In this document: positions 10,726 to 20,935 of the stretch, piece after piece
Numbering within the stretch: position 1 is the first letter of the stretch
How the letters are laid out: each line of letters begins with the position of its first letter
Assembly (NCBI RefSeq): GCF_000315625.1
Contig: NW_005434672.1
Coordinates: 422,274-480,178, forward strand
Origin: Guillardia theta CCMP2712
Lineage: Eukaryota > Cryptophyceae > Pyrenomonadales > Geminigeraceae
Length of the DNA: 57,905 nucleotides
Direction of reading: 5' to 3'
Program-made: the position numbers and the translations under genes
The notes under the pieces: model-generated
Database searches by the model: none
What the model saw: the letters and a program-made list of their open reading frames with translations, nothing else
What the model was told of the DNA's origin: nothing

Positions 10726-11990
10726 CCTCTGTCCCTTCGCCCCCGCTCACCAGGCCGTCCCAGGGAGGTCATCGCCTCCGCCGCTCAGATCTACGATGCA
10801 AGGACGGCCAACTCAGGTTGCAGGAGCTGGAGCTGGGGAGGAGCTGGGGATGGAGAGAGAGGCGCGGGGGAGGAGCAGCGAGCACTTACTCTCAGTTTCT
10901 TCAGAGTCAAGTCCTTCCCGACCAGAAGATCGTCTGAACCGCCCTGGAGCGCAGCGAGAACATCAAGTGCGCACATGCATAGTCTTGATCGCCGTCTTAT
11001 CTCCATGCAGGCTTCTCCTCCTGACGACCTCCGCTTCCCTTCTCTCGCCAACCCACGGGGAAGCAGCGGAGGATCGTCCGAGAGCTCGTGGCAGAACCAG
11101 GACAGGAGCACAGGCGTCCTCCGATACCGCCACCGGATCCAGGCAAACCGCTTTCCCTTATCGTTCCTGCCCAGCTGATCTCAGGCTCGGGCAGGGACGT
11201 TCAGCACTAATCGAGAGGAACACGGCCAGCCACGAGTACGCCAGGAACCCCAACCCCACCAGGAGCAGCCAAGATGGGAGACAGGCCTTGAGGGATCGCT
11301 ACAACCTGCCCAGCAGGCCTCGCTCGGGCATTTCGGCTGCGCCAGAGTCTCAGAACGCTCCTTCGAGCTCGCGGAGGATCCGGCTGCATCCTCTCAGAGG
11401 GCAGGCAGAGGAGTCGCAGGCTAAGGCAGCTGGAGACGATGAGCACAGAGCGAGTGGAGAGCTCAGCTCTGACAGCGCAGAGACAAACCCCAGAGCAGAC
11501 TTGTCAGCCGCTCGTCCAACTTCCTGTAAGCGTTGCCTTCTCGCCTTGTCGCCTACCCAGCTCTTACTCCCTGCTACCACCCTTGTCACCTTCCTGGCAT
11601 GTTGTAAACCCGCATTCTCAGCTTCCGGCCGACAGTCGTTTCGGACGGTCCTGGACGACAGGACGATGGAGGTGAAACTCTTCGCTCCATTTCTGAGGAC
11701 CTGACGCTCCAGTCATCAGGACGGGGACGAGGTGGACGACTCAAGAGCGCTGCCGGCAGAGGACCCCTTCCTCCGCCTCTCCAGAGAGCGCGAGCGCGAG
11801 TGCGTGACGTCGTTGCCCCTGCCCCTCTCCCCATGACGGAGATCGCAGGTGGAGAGGGACGACGGTGCGGATGATGACGGGGCAGGACGACGAGGACGGG
11901 GCGTTTCTGAACCGGTATGTTCGACTGGGGCGATGACAACCGGTCGTCACAGCGTGGGGATCTTGTATTCTGTAAATTATTTCTTCTCTT
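10726..11990 (+). CDS. Probable 3' exons of the RING gene (Pro/Arg/Ser-rich tail)
   Basis: Several open stretches flanked by AG and GT signals read as plausible protein: AAQIYDARTANS near 10780, RRIVRELVAEPGQ...SLIVPAQLISGSG at 11075-11205, and a Ser/Arg/Pro-rich run at 11240-11520. They lie in line with the RING gene and no other start is evident between. I could not fix the joins or the stop. A long frame over 10796-11704 exists, but contains spacer-like text and is probably not a single exon. Confidence 0.35.
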
Positions 11991-12290
11991 GCTGCCGCAG
12001 ACATCTTCTTCTACGTCCGGAGTCTCCCCCGCCCTCCCCCCCCCTCCCCCCTTAAACGTTCTCAAGTGCTCCCCCCCCCCCCCCAAAGCCTTGCACTCTT
12101 GCTGTCCCCCCAAAAGTTCTGAACATTTCCTGTCTCATCTTTTACACCTTGCTGGTGGTGCGCAATTCACCAAGAGCGCCAACATGCTGCCATCAGCCTA
12201 GGGCACATCTCAACATCACTCTGTTCCAGCTCTCGCTTTGTGCTCATGCGTGAGCAGACAAGCGTTCGAAAATCTTCATGCACAATCAAC
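11991..12290. other. No gene seen; poly-C tract
   Basis: C-rich sequence with a run of about 16 C near 12070 and CCTCCCCCC words; no coding or RNA gene signal. Confidence 0.4.
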
Positions 12291-12620
12291 TCAAAGTTTT
12301 GAGTGAGAGGGCGGGGATGTTTCAAGGAAGGGGGTAATCGGAGTTTTTCGTTCTACGTCTGTGATGAAGCACAAAATCTCCACTTCATTCATGACCACCC
12401 TCGCTTTGTTGATGTTCCTCCTTGTGTTGTAGTCTGTTATGTCATCCCAGTACCGTGCAAGTCCAAGGTACTTGAATGGCCGAATCCTCCGCACTTGACC
12501 TGTTTCATCAATTATGACCTCTCCTATATTCCACCACATGAACATGCTCCTCGTCGGCACCCGCAAAGGGAATTTCGAGTTGCTTGGAACCATGTGCTTA
12601 CCACGTCCATCCATTTCCCC
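12291..12620 (-). pseudogene. LINE-type reverse transcriptase remnant (C-terminal RT segment)
   Basis: The - strand reads EVIIDETGQVRRIRPFKYLG, then LARYWDD and TRRNINKARVVMNEV. This matches the end of non-LTR reverse transcriptases, where a (V/F)KYLG motif is followed by an acidic turn and I..R+..A+ before the thumb. No catalytic palm or endonuclease is visible nearby and the flanks are unrelated, so this is an isolated fragment. Confidence 0.45.
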
Positions 12621-12814
12621 TTCCCCTACCTCCAATTCACTGCTCGCACGTAGCACTCCCTGCAAGGACACGGGATAACAAATCACTTGTTTTATTCGAG
12701 CATGACATCAAGAGAATAAACCCTCTTTCCAAAAGCTCACATCGTCACATTCTTCAAATCTTCACATCTGCGCTGCTGTCTCCGAACCACAACTCACTTA
12801 CTTCCCTATCTGAA

Positions 12815-15800
12815 TCAGACACTCTCAATGCTCCTCCTCTCATCCTCTTTGTCGCTGGCAGAGCGAACCCCATCCATGTTGTCACTGACGGCATCTTCAT
12901 CCACAGTCTCCGTCACAGGCAAGCCTTCAGCACCTGCATCATCATCGTTAACTGCCGTGCAAGCACCGGCTCCTCTCTCCTCCTCCTACCGCAGCGTCTT
13001 CACTTTCTCCTGCTCCCCCCAGGAGCACCAGAGGAGGCTCCTCTCTCGTCATTTCGTACATCCCCTGCGCCAGCGCCGTGTAGCCTTCGAGAAACCGCTT
13101 GAGATCCTGCCCCTGCCCCTGCCCCTGCCCCTGCTCTTCCACTGCTGCTTCGAGAGACTGTTTGACAGGCAACATGAACCAGGATACCACTGAGGGCAGG
13201 GTGGACAGCTGAGGGTTTCTGCTACTGCCGCCGCCTTCGCCTTCGCCGCCGTCGCTGCAGCAGCAGCTGCAGCTCTGACCCATCCCTGTCCTTCTTGGAG
13301 AGTACCAGGAGACGACGCGGGGGAAGGAGGAGAACTGGAGGACGGCGAGAACATGCTTGACGGTCTGACGACACGCGAGGCTGGAGGAGAGAGCGAGTTT
13401 CGTGTCTTGCGGGAGGATGTCCCAGACGACTGCAGTTAGGAAGCTGTTAGCTGCTGCTAACCTGCTGGAGCGCTGCGGATCCTGGCGAGCTCCTCCTCCT
13501 GTTGGAAGACGCGTAAGAGATGAGGTGGGGAGGAGGAGAAGGGAGGGGAGGAGACGAGAGGAAAGAGGGAGGATAGTTGGGCGACAGTGGAAGGTGGACG
13601 AAAGGGCGGGAGGGGGGAGGTTGAGTGGAGGATTGAAGGGAAGAGGCCGGGGGGAGAAAAAGATCGGAGAAGGAGGGTGGAAGTGAGAGGCTGAGGGGGA
13701 AGAAGAGGAGAGCGCGGTAGAGGAGGGGGAGGAGGTAGGAAGGCGAAAGAAGAAAAGGGGAGAGTGGGAGAGAGGAAAAGCGAGAAGGGGGAAAGGAGGG
13801 TGAGGAGGGGAACGGCGAGAGTGTCATAGATTCAACCTTCCACTCTAAATCTTTGCCGTCGGACTTGTCGGGGTCAGGAGGCTCCTCTGCTGTTTCACTT
13901 GGCTGGCCAGGGCTCTCAAGGTCCTTGAGAATCGATTCCTAAGAGAGAACTCAACGACAGGACAGGAAAGGAGCAACTCGACAGCTTCACATGTTCACAG
14001 CAGATCGCTGACAACTAGCAACACTCCCCAGCACAAGATGAACACCGTGGCTCACCAAATTGGCGATGAAGGCGGCAGAAGTCTCATGTTGACTTCCTCG
14101 CTGCATGTTTGTCTTCTCTCCCTCAAGAACTTCTCCGACGGCGTGCAACAACCTCTCTCTCAAAAGACCTGCATCAACCTCACTCGCCCCTCTTGCCCCT
14201 CCCTCCTCCCTCTCTGATTCTCAATCGTGCTGCCTCCTCGTGCTGCCTCCTCCTCCTCCTCGTGTGCTCCTCCTTCCTCTTCCTCCTCTTCCTCCTCCTC
14301 CTGCTCGTGCTCTTCCTCCCTCTTCCTTCTCCTCCCCCTCCTCGTCATTCTTCTTCCTCCTCCATAACCCCCTCCTCGCTCTCCCCCCCTGCTTCTCCTT
14401 ACATCTCATCTCCACCTCAACCCCAAGTAACAAGAGGATAGAATCGTCTCACCCATGTCCTTGGCTCGGCTCTCAGGGTCAGTTGCTCTCAGCAGGGGGG
14501 ACGTGCATCCTAACGAGCTGGGGGGGAGAGGATCGATGTACCCAGCAGAGGAGAAGTACATCTCCCCCCGAGATAAAAACTTCCGTCCCCCTCCCCTCTC
14601 TCCTCCCCAGCTTCCATTCTCCTTCGTAGACGCCCCCGTAGTCATATCTCATCGCTCCCTTCCCATGCCGCAGGTCCAGGAAGAACTCCCCGCTGTAGAT
14701 GCCGTTTCCTCCCGATAAGTGTACTCTACATCGCTCACGTACTTTCCCATCCCCTCCCTCCTCCCGCACACCCACTCCCCCTCGTAGCTGCTCCCCGCAC
14801 TCCATGCTGTGGAGTCGGTATGGCAAGTCCACAACCCCTTCCCATGGTACATGTCCTCATCAAACTCCCCAACGTAGCTCTCGAAGGGTGTGAGTACGAA
14901 GGGGAGTTCGTGCATGGACCGGCAGCACCCCACACCCGGGGAGCTTCGCGCTGACCCCGTAGCACTTCGCTTCCTCGCTCTCGGGGTCCAGCCCAGGAGG
15001 ATGAAGACCGTAGAGGAGCTTGCCGTATCCTCCAAACTTCCCCGCTACAAACTCCCCCTCGTACTTGAGATTCCTTTCTGCCAATTCCAGCGTCCCCCTC
15101 CCGTAGTAGAGCGACTGGTAGAACTCCCCCGAGTAGCTCTCCTTCTCCGTGACTCGGCATTCTGGCCCGTGCAGTATCCCATTCCGGTGCACGCCTGACT
15201 CGAGCACCTTCCCGTTCCTCCGCTCGAAGGAAAAGGACGCGGAATCGAACGTTGTTGTGCAGACTTTCCCGTCCCTGAATGTGAAGCTTTCCTCGCCATG
15301 CGACTCATTCATCCTGAACTCTCCTTCGTACACATCACCGTTGGCAAACGTTCGTCTCCCCACGCATTTCCCATGCTCGAAGGTCGCCTCCAACATGCCT
15401 CCATCGGCAAACAGCACGTTCCCTTTACCGTCGGGCACACCAGCGTTGAAAGACCCGTAATACACATCACCATCAGTCAGCGAAGCCAGTCCTTTCCCTG
15501 CTCCCTCCTCTCCTCTCGACCCCAACTTGTCCTTTCCTCCCTCCGCAAACGTTCCTTCGTACCAGTCCCCCCACCTGCTGCGGTATACTCCCTTCCCATG
15601 AAAGTGATCGCGCTGCCAGACTCCTTGGTACTCGTCACCATCGGGAAACAGCAGCACCCCCTCCCCTTCCAGCCTCCCCTTCCTCACGCTGCCGCTGTAC
15701 ACGCTGCCATTCTTGAACTCATGGTTCGAGATGATGGTCGTGTCCTTCTGCCACTTCTCCTCAAACGACGACCCGTTGGGAAACCAGTACTTGCCCTTGC

Positions 15801-16031
15801 CGTGGAACATATCCTTGGAGTGCTGCCCTTGGTACTTGGATCCGTTGGCGAAGAAGTAGGTTCCCTTGATAAAGTTTCCCTTAGTCTCGGACTCTCTCTT
15901 CCCATAGCTCATCGTCCCCTCATACCGATCGCCGGTGTCATAATACATAATTCTCTTTCCGGTCGGATGGAACAGGTGAAACTGCCCTTGCCATCGACCA
16001 ATACATTTCTATCAAAATTATGCCCGTTCAT
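12815..16031 (-). CDS. MORN-repeat protein with uncharacterised C-terminal region
   Basis: From the ATG at 16031 the - strand encodes a long run of MORN repeats (GxYxGxFxxGxxHGxG), such as DRYEGTMSYG, GSKYQGQHSKDMFHGKGKY, DEYQGVWQRDHFHGKGVY, DVYEGEFRMNESHG, SYVGEFDEDMYHGKG, YSGEFFLDLRHGKG and VYEGEWKLGRREGRG, at least ten in all. Three frame changes occur at G runs (about 16000, 14690, 14570), each cured by one extra G, and one near 14900 may be an 85-base intron. A phase-1 donor in KDMG at 14450 pairs with an acceptor at 14169, leading to exons 14056-14168, 13837-13938, 13462-13498 and 13429 onward. This C-terminal half has no family I recognise (RERLLHAVGEVLEGEKTN, ESILKDLESPGQP, VVWDILPQDTKLALSSSLA) and probably ends in an acidic tail at 12815. 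MORN proteins often sit at membranes or cytoskeleton. Confidence 0.7.
13500..13836 (-). repeat. Purine/pyrimidine-asymmetric intron of the MORN gene
   Basis: The + strand is almost entirely G/A (GGAGG, GAGAGG), so the transcript is C/T-rich. It sits between exons ending at 13837 and starting at 13498. The same bias fills the intron at 14170-14449. Confidence 0.5.
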
Positions 16032-16039
16032 GGCTTTAG

Positions 16040-16688
16040 GTCAGTGTCCTTGTTGCCTTACTAGTATGTGATAACTGAAGATACAGGTATTTATTGGCTG
16101 ATCTATAGAGCGAATCATACTGCAGCTTGTGGTAAACTGTTTCCAGGTATACTTGCTGCAAGTGATACCTATACATTCACCTTCTTTTCGTCAAGCTCTT
16201 GCCGGAGAGGTCAAAGCCAATATGAACGATTCCGCAAGCTTTTCTGCTAGCGAGTACTGAAGGACCATGATACCCAGCAGGCACTCGATGAAAAGGGTCA
16301 GCATGTGGGAGACTCAGGTGTGAACACTTGGAGGAAGTGGAATGGAGGACCGTGAATCAGTCTGAATGATGAAACAGGATAAACAGGATCACACAGTATT
16401 CGTAAAGGAGGCGTGCAAAACAGTGCCGCCGGAAACACCGCTGGTCCGTTGGTGCGATCAGTGTAAGGGCTGGATGGAAGATAGGAGGCAATTCAAGACA
16501 CGTATATGAGGTAAATTAACCTCAGTGCTGGAAGGGTCTGTGGGATCAATGACATAGCGGCTCTGGTGAGGTATAAACGAGCTGGCAATCAGCATGTAGG
16601 AAGAATAGCCTCAGGGTTACCGACTGAGCTACCTGATTCTAAAATCTTACCACCAACGATTCACACCACAAATCACCGAGGCTCCCAA
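16040..16688. other. Spacer, no gene seen
   Basis: AT-richer sequence between the MORN gene start and the distal end of the armadillo array. Short ORFs only. The stretch 16600-16688 is the non-repeat flank of the array. Confidence 0.4.
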
Positions 16689-16689
16689 G

Positions 16690-19600
16690 TGCACCTCCTT
16701 GCTGCCTGGGTGCAGCTCCATAGCCTTGAGGATTGCTTCCATCCCACCGAGCCTCGCTATCTTGACCTTGTTGTCGTCATTGACGGCGAGCTTCAGTTAG
16801 TGCCCAGCAGCCCTGCTCTTGCACCTCCTTGCTGCCTGGGTGCAGCTCCATAGCCTTGAGGATTGCTTCCATCCCACCGAGCCTCGCTATCTTGACCATG
16901 TTGTCGGCATTGACGGCGAGGTTCAGTAGTGCCCCGCAGCCCTGCTCTTGCACCTCCTTGCTGCCTGGGTGCAGCTCCATAGCCTTGAGGATTGCTTCCA
17001 TCCCACCGAGCCTCGCTATCTTGACCATGTTGTCGTCATTGCCAGCGAGCTTCAGCAGTGCCCCGCAGCCCTGCTCTTGCATCTCCTTGCTGCCTGGGTG
17101 CAGCTCCATAGCCTTGAGGATTGCTTCCATCCCACCGAGCCTCGCTATCTTGACCATGTTGTCGGCATTGCCAGCGAGGTTCAGTAGTGCCCCGCAGCCC
17201 TGCTCTTGCACCTCCTTGCTGCCTGGGTGCAGCTCCATAGCCTTGAGGATTGCTTCCATCCCACCGAGCCTCGCTATCTTGACCATGTTGTCGTCATTGA
17301 AGGCGAGGTTCAGTAGTGCCCAGCAGCCCTGCTCTTGCACCTCCTTGCTGCCTGGGTGCAGCTCCATAGCCTTGAGGATTGCTTCCATCCCACCGAGCCT
17401 CGCTATCTTGACCTTGTTGTCGGCATTGAGGGCAAGGTTCCCCAGTGCCCAGCAGCCCTGCTCTTGCACCTCCTTGCTGCCTGGGTGCAGCTCCATAGCC
17501 TTGAGGATTGCTTCCATCCCACCGAGCCTCGCTATCTTGACCATGTTGTCGTCATTGACGGCGAGCTTCAGTTAGTGCCCAGCAGCCGTGCTGTTGCACC
17601 TCCTTGCTGCCTGGGTGCAGCTCCATAGCCTTGAGGATTGCTTCCATCCCACCGAGCCTCGCTATCTTGACCATGTTGTCGGCATTGAAGGCGAGGTTCA
17701 GTAGTGCCCAGCAGCCCTGCTCTTGCACCTCCTTGCTGCCTGGGTGCAGCTCCATAGCCTTGAGGATTGCTTCCATCCCACCGAGCCTCGCTATCTTGAC
17801 CATGTTGTCGGCATTGCCAGCGAGGTTCCCCAGTGCCCCGCAGCCGTGCTCTTGCATCTTCTTGCTGCCTGGGTGCAGCTCCATAGCCTTGAGGATTGCT
17901 TCCATCCCACCGAGCCTCGCTATCTTGACCATGTTGTCGTCATTGCCAGCGAGGTTCAGCAGTGCCAGCAGCCCTGCTCTTGCACCTCCTTGCTGCCTGG
18001 GTGCAGCTCCATAGCCTTGAGGATTGCTTCCATCCCACCGAGCCTCGCTATCTTGACCATGTTGTCGGCATTGAAGGCGAGGTTCAGTAGTGCCCAGCAG
18101 CCCTGCTCTTGCACCTCCTTGCTGCCTGGGTGCAGCTCCATAGCCTTGAGGATTGCTTCCATCCCACCGAGCCTCGCTATCTTGACCATGTTGTCGGCAT
18201 TGAGGGCAAGGTTCAGTAGTGCCCAGCAGCCCTGCTCTTGCACCTCCTTGCTGCCTGGGTGCAGCTCCATAGCCTTGAGGATTGCTTCCATCCCACCGAG
18301 CCTCGCTATCTTGACCTTGTTGTCGTCATTGCCAGCGAGCTTCCCCAGTGCCCCGCAGCCCTTCTCTTGCACCTCCTTGCTGCCTGGGGCCAGCTCCATA
18401 GCCTTGAGGATTGCTTCCATCCCACCGAGCCTCGCTATCTTGACCATGTTGTCGGCATTGACGGCGAGGTTCAGCAGTGCCCCGCAGCCGTGCTGTTGCA
18501 CCTCCTTGCTGCCTGGGTGCAGCTCCATAGCCTTGAGGATTGCTTCCATCCCACCGAGCCTCGCTATCTTGACCATGTTGTCGGCATTGCCAGCGAGGTT
18601 CAGCAGCGCCCCGCAGCCCTGCTCTTGCACCTCCTTGCTGCCTGGGTGCAGCTCCATAGCCTTGAGGATTGCTTCCATCCCACCGAGCTCGCTATCTTGA
18701 CCATGTGTCGGCATTGCCAGCGAGGTTCCCCAGTGCCCAGCAGCCGCGCTCTTGCACCTCCTTGCTGCCTGGGTGCAGCTCCATAGCCTTGAGGATTGCT
18801 TCCATCCCACCGAGCCTCGCTATCTTGACCATGTTGTCGTCATTGCCAGCGAGCTTCCCCAGTGCCCCGCAGCCCTTCTCTTGCACCTCCTTGCTGCCTG
18901 GGTGCAGCTCCATAGCCTTGAGGATTGCTTCCATCCCACCGAGCCTCGCTATCTTGACCATGTTGTCGGCATTGAAGGCGAGGTTCAGTAGTGCCCAGCA
19001 GCCCTGCTCTTGCACCTCCTTGCTGCCTGGGTGCAGCTCCATAGCCTTGAGGATTGCTTCCATCCCACCGAGCCTCGCTATCTTGACCATGTTGTCGGCA
19101 TTGACGGCGAGGTTCAGCAGTGCCCCGCAGCCGTGCTGTTGCACCTCCTTGCTGCCTGGGTGCAGCTCCATAGCCTTGAGGATTGCTTCCATCCCACCGA
19201 GCCTGGCTATCTTGACCATGTTGTCGTCATTGCCAGCGAGGTTCAGCAGCGCCCCGCAGCCGCGCTCTTGCACCTCCTTGCTGCCTGGGTGCAGCTCCAT
19301 AGCCTTGAGGATTGCTTCCATCCCACCGAGCCTCGCTATCTTGACCATGTTGTCGGCATTGCCAGCGAGGTTCCCCAGTGCCCCGCAGCCCTGCTCTTGC
19401 ACCTCCTTGCTGCCTGGGTGCAGCTCCATAGCCTTGAGGATTGCTTCCATCCCACCGAGCCTCGCTATCTTGACCATGTTGTCGTCATTGCCAGCGAGCT
19501 TCAGCAGTGCCCGCAACCCTGCTGTTGCACCTCCTTGCTGCCTGGGTGCAGCTCCATAGCCTTGAGGAATGCTTCCTTCCCACCGAACCCTGCTATCTTG

Positions 19601-20935
19601 ACCATGTTGTCCGCATTGCCAGCGAGGTTCAGTAGTGCCCAGCAGCCCTTCTCTTGCACCTCCTTGCTGCCTGGGTGCAGCTCCATAGCCTTGAGGATTG
19701 CTTCCATCCCACCGAGCCTCGCTATCTTGACCTTGTTGTCGGCATTGAGGGCAAGGTTCAGTAGTGCCCAGCAGCCGTGCTCTTGCACCTCCTTGCTGCC
19801 TGGGTGCAGCTCCATAGCCTTGAGGATTGCTTCCATCCCACCGAGCCTCGCTATCTTGACCATGTTGTCGTCATTGAGGGCAAGGTTCCCCAGTGCCCAG
19901 CAGCCGCAAAATTGCACCTCCTTGCTGCCTGGGTGCAGCTCCATAGCCTTGAGGATTGCTTCCATCCCACCGAGCCTCGCTATCTTGACCATGTTGTCGG
20001 CATTGACGGCGAGGTTCAGCAGTGCCCCGCAGCCGTGCTGTTGCACCTCCTTGCTGCCTGGGTGCAGCTCCATAGCCTTGAGGATTGCTTCCATCCCACC
20101 GAGCCTCGCTATCTTGACCATGTTGTCGTCATTGCCAGCGAGCTTCCCCAGTGCCCCGCAGCCCTTCTCTTGCACCTCCTTGCTGCCTGGGTGCAGCTCC
20201 ATAGCCTTGAGGATTGCTTCCATCCCACCGAGCCTCGCTATCTTGACCTTGTTGTCGTCACTGCCAGCGATGAACAGTAGTGCCCCGCAGCCCTGCTCTT
20301 GCACCTCCTTGCTGCCTGGGTGCAGCTCCATAGCCTTGAGGATTGCTTCCATCCCACCGAGCCTCGCTATCTTGACCATGTTGTCGTCATTGCCAGCGAG
20401 GTTCAGTAGTGCCCCGCAGCCCTGCTCTTGCACCTCCTTGCTGCCTGGGTGCAGCTCCATAGCCTTGAGGATTGCTTCCATCCCACCGAGCCTCGCTATC
20501 TTGACCTTGTTGTCGTCATTGAAGGCAAGGTTCCCCAGTGCCCCGCAGCCCTGCTCTTGCACCTCCTTGCTGCCTGGGTGCAGCTCCATAGCCTTGAGGA
20601 TTGCTTCCATCCCACCGAGCCTCGCTATCTTGACCTTGTTGTCGTCATTGCCAGCGAGGTTCAGTAGTGCCCCGCAGCCCTGCTCTTGCACCTCCTTGCT
20701 GCCTGGGTGCAGCTCCATAGCCTTGAGGATTGCTTCCATCCCACCGAGCCTCGCTATCTTGACTTTGTTGTCGGCATTGAGGGCAAGGTTCAGCAGCGCC
20801 CCGCAGCCGTGCTCTTGCACCTCCTTGCTGCCTGGGTGCAGCTCCATAGCCTTGAGGATTGCTTCCATCCCACCGAGCCTCGCTATCTTGACCATGTTGT
20901 CGGCATTGACGGCAAGAATTCGCATTGTCTCACAC
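16690..20935 (-). repeat. Tandem array of about 33 armadillo-coding units of 129 bp
   Basis: A conserved block of about 76 bases recurs every 129 bases from 16692 to 20818, so about 33 copies. Each unit encodes 43 residues, core VKIARLGGMEAILKAMELHP plus a variable segment of the form GCGALLNLAGNADNM. Because 129 is a multiple of three, several other frames on both strands stay open too, including a 645-codon antisense frame at 19010-20947. Units differ mainly by a few recurring alleles in the variable segment. Unit phase is broken at about 19509, 18687, 18704, 17965, 17573 and 16797. Confidence 0.97.
16777..19516 (-). pseudogene. Out-of-frame continuation of the armadillo array
   Basis: Downstream of the stop at 19501 about 21 more units continue in pieces of 81-284 residues, each ended by an indel. 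A single C is lost at about 19509 (ending in GCGHC) and at 17965, a C at about 18687 and a T at about 18704, and an extra T appears at 17573 and at 16797, both giving the ending ALTEARRQ. If the indels are real, these units are untranslated or belong to separate short products. If they are assembly errors, the protein would be over 1,700 residues long. Exact spacing of 774 bp (six units) between the two identical insertions argues that at least these are real and were copied. Confidence 0.6.

Noticed and set aside
12948-13283. A start MGQSCSCCCSDGG at 13283 that looks like an N-myristoylation/palmitoylation signal
   Set aside because: The same frame stays open upstream and joins by consistent splice phases to exons at 13429, 13498, 13938 and 14168, so this Met is internal.
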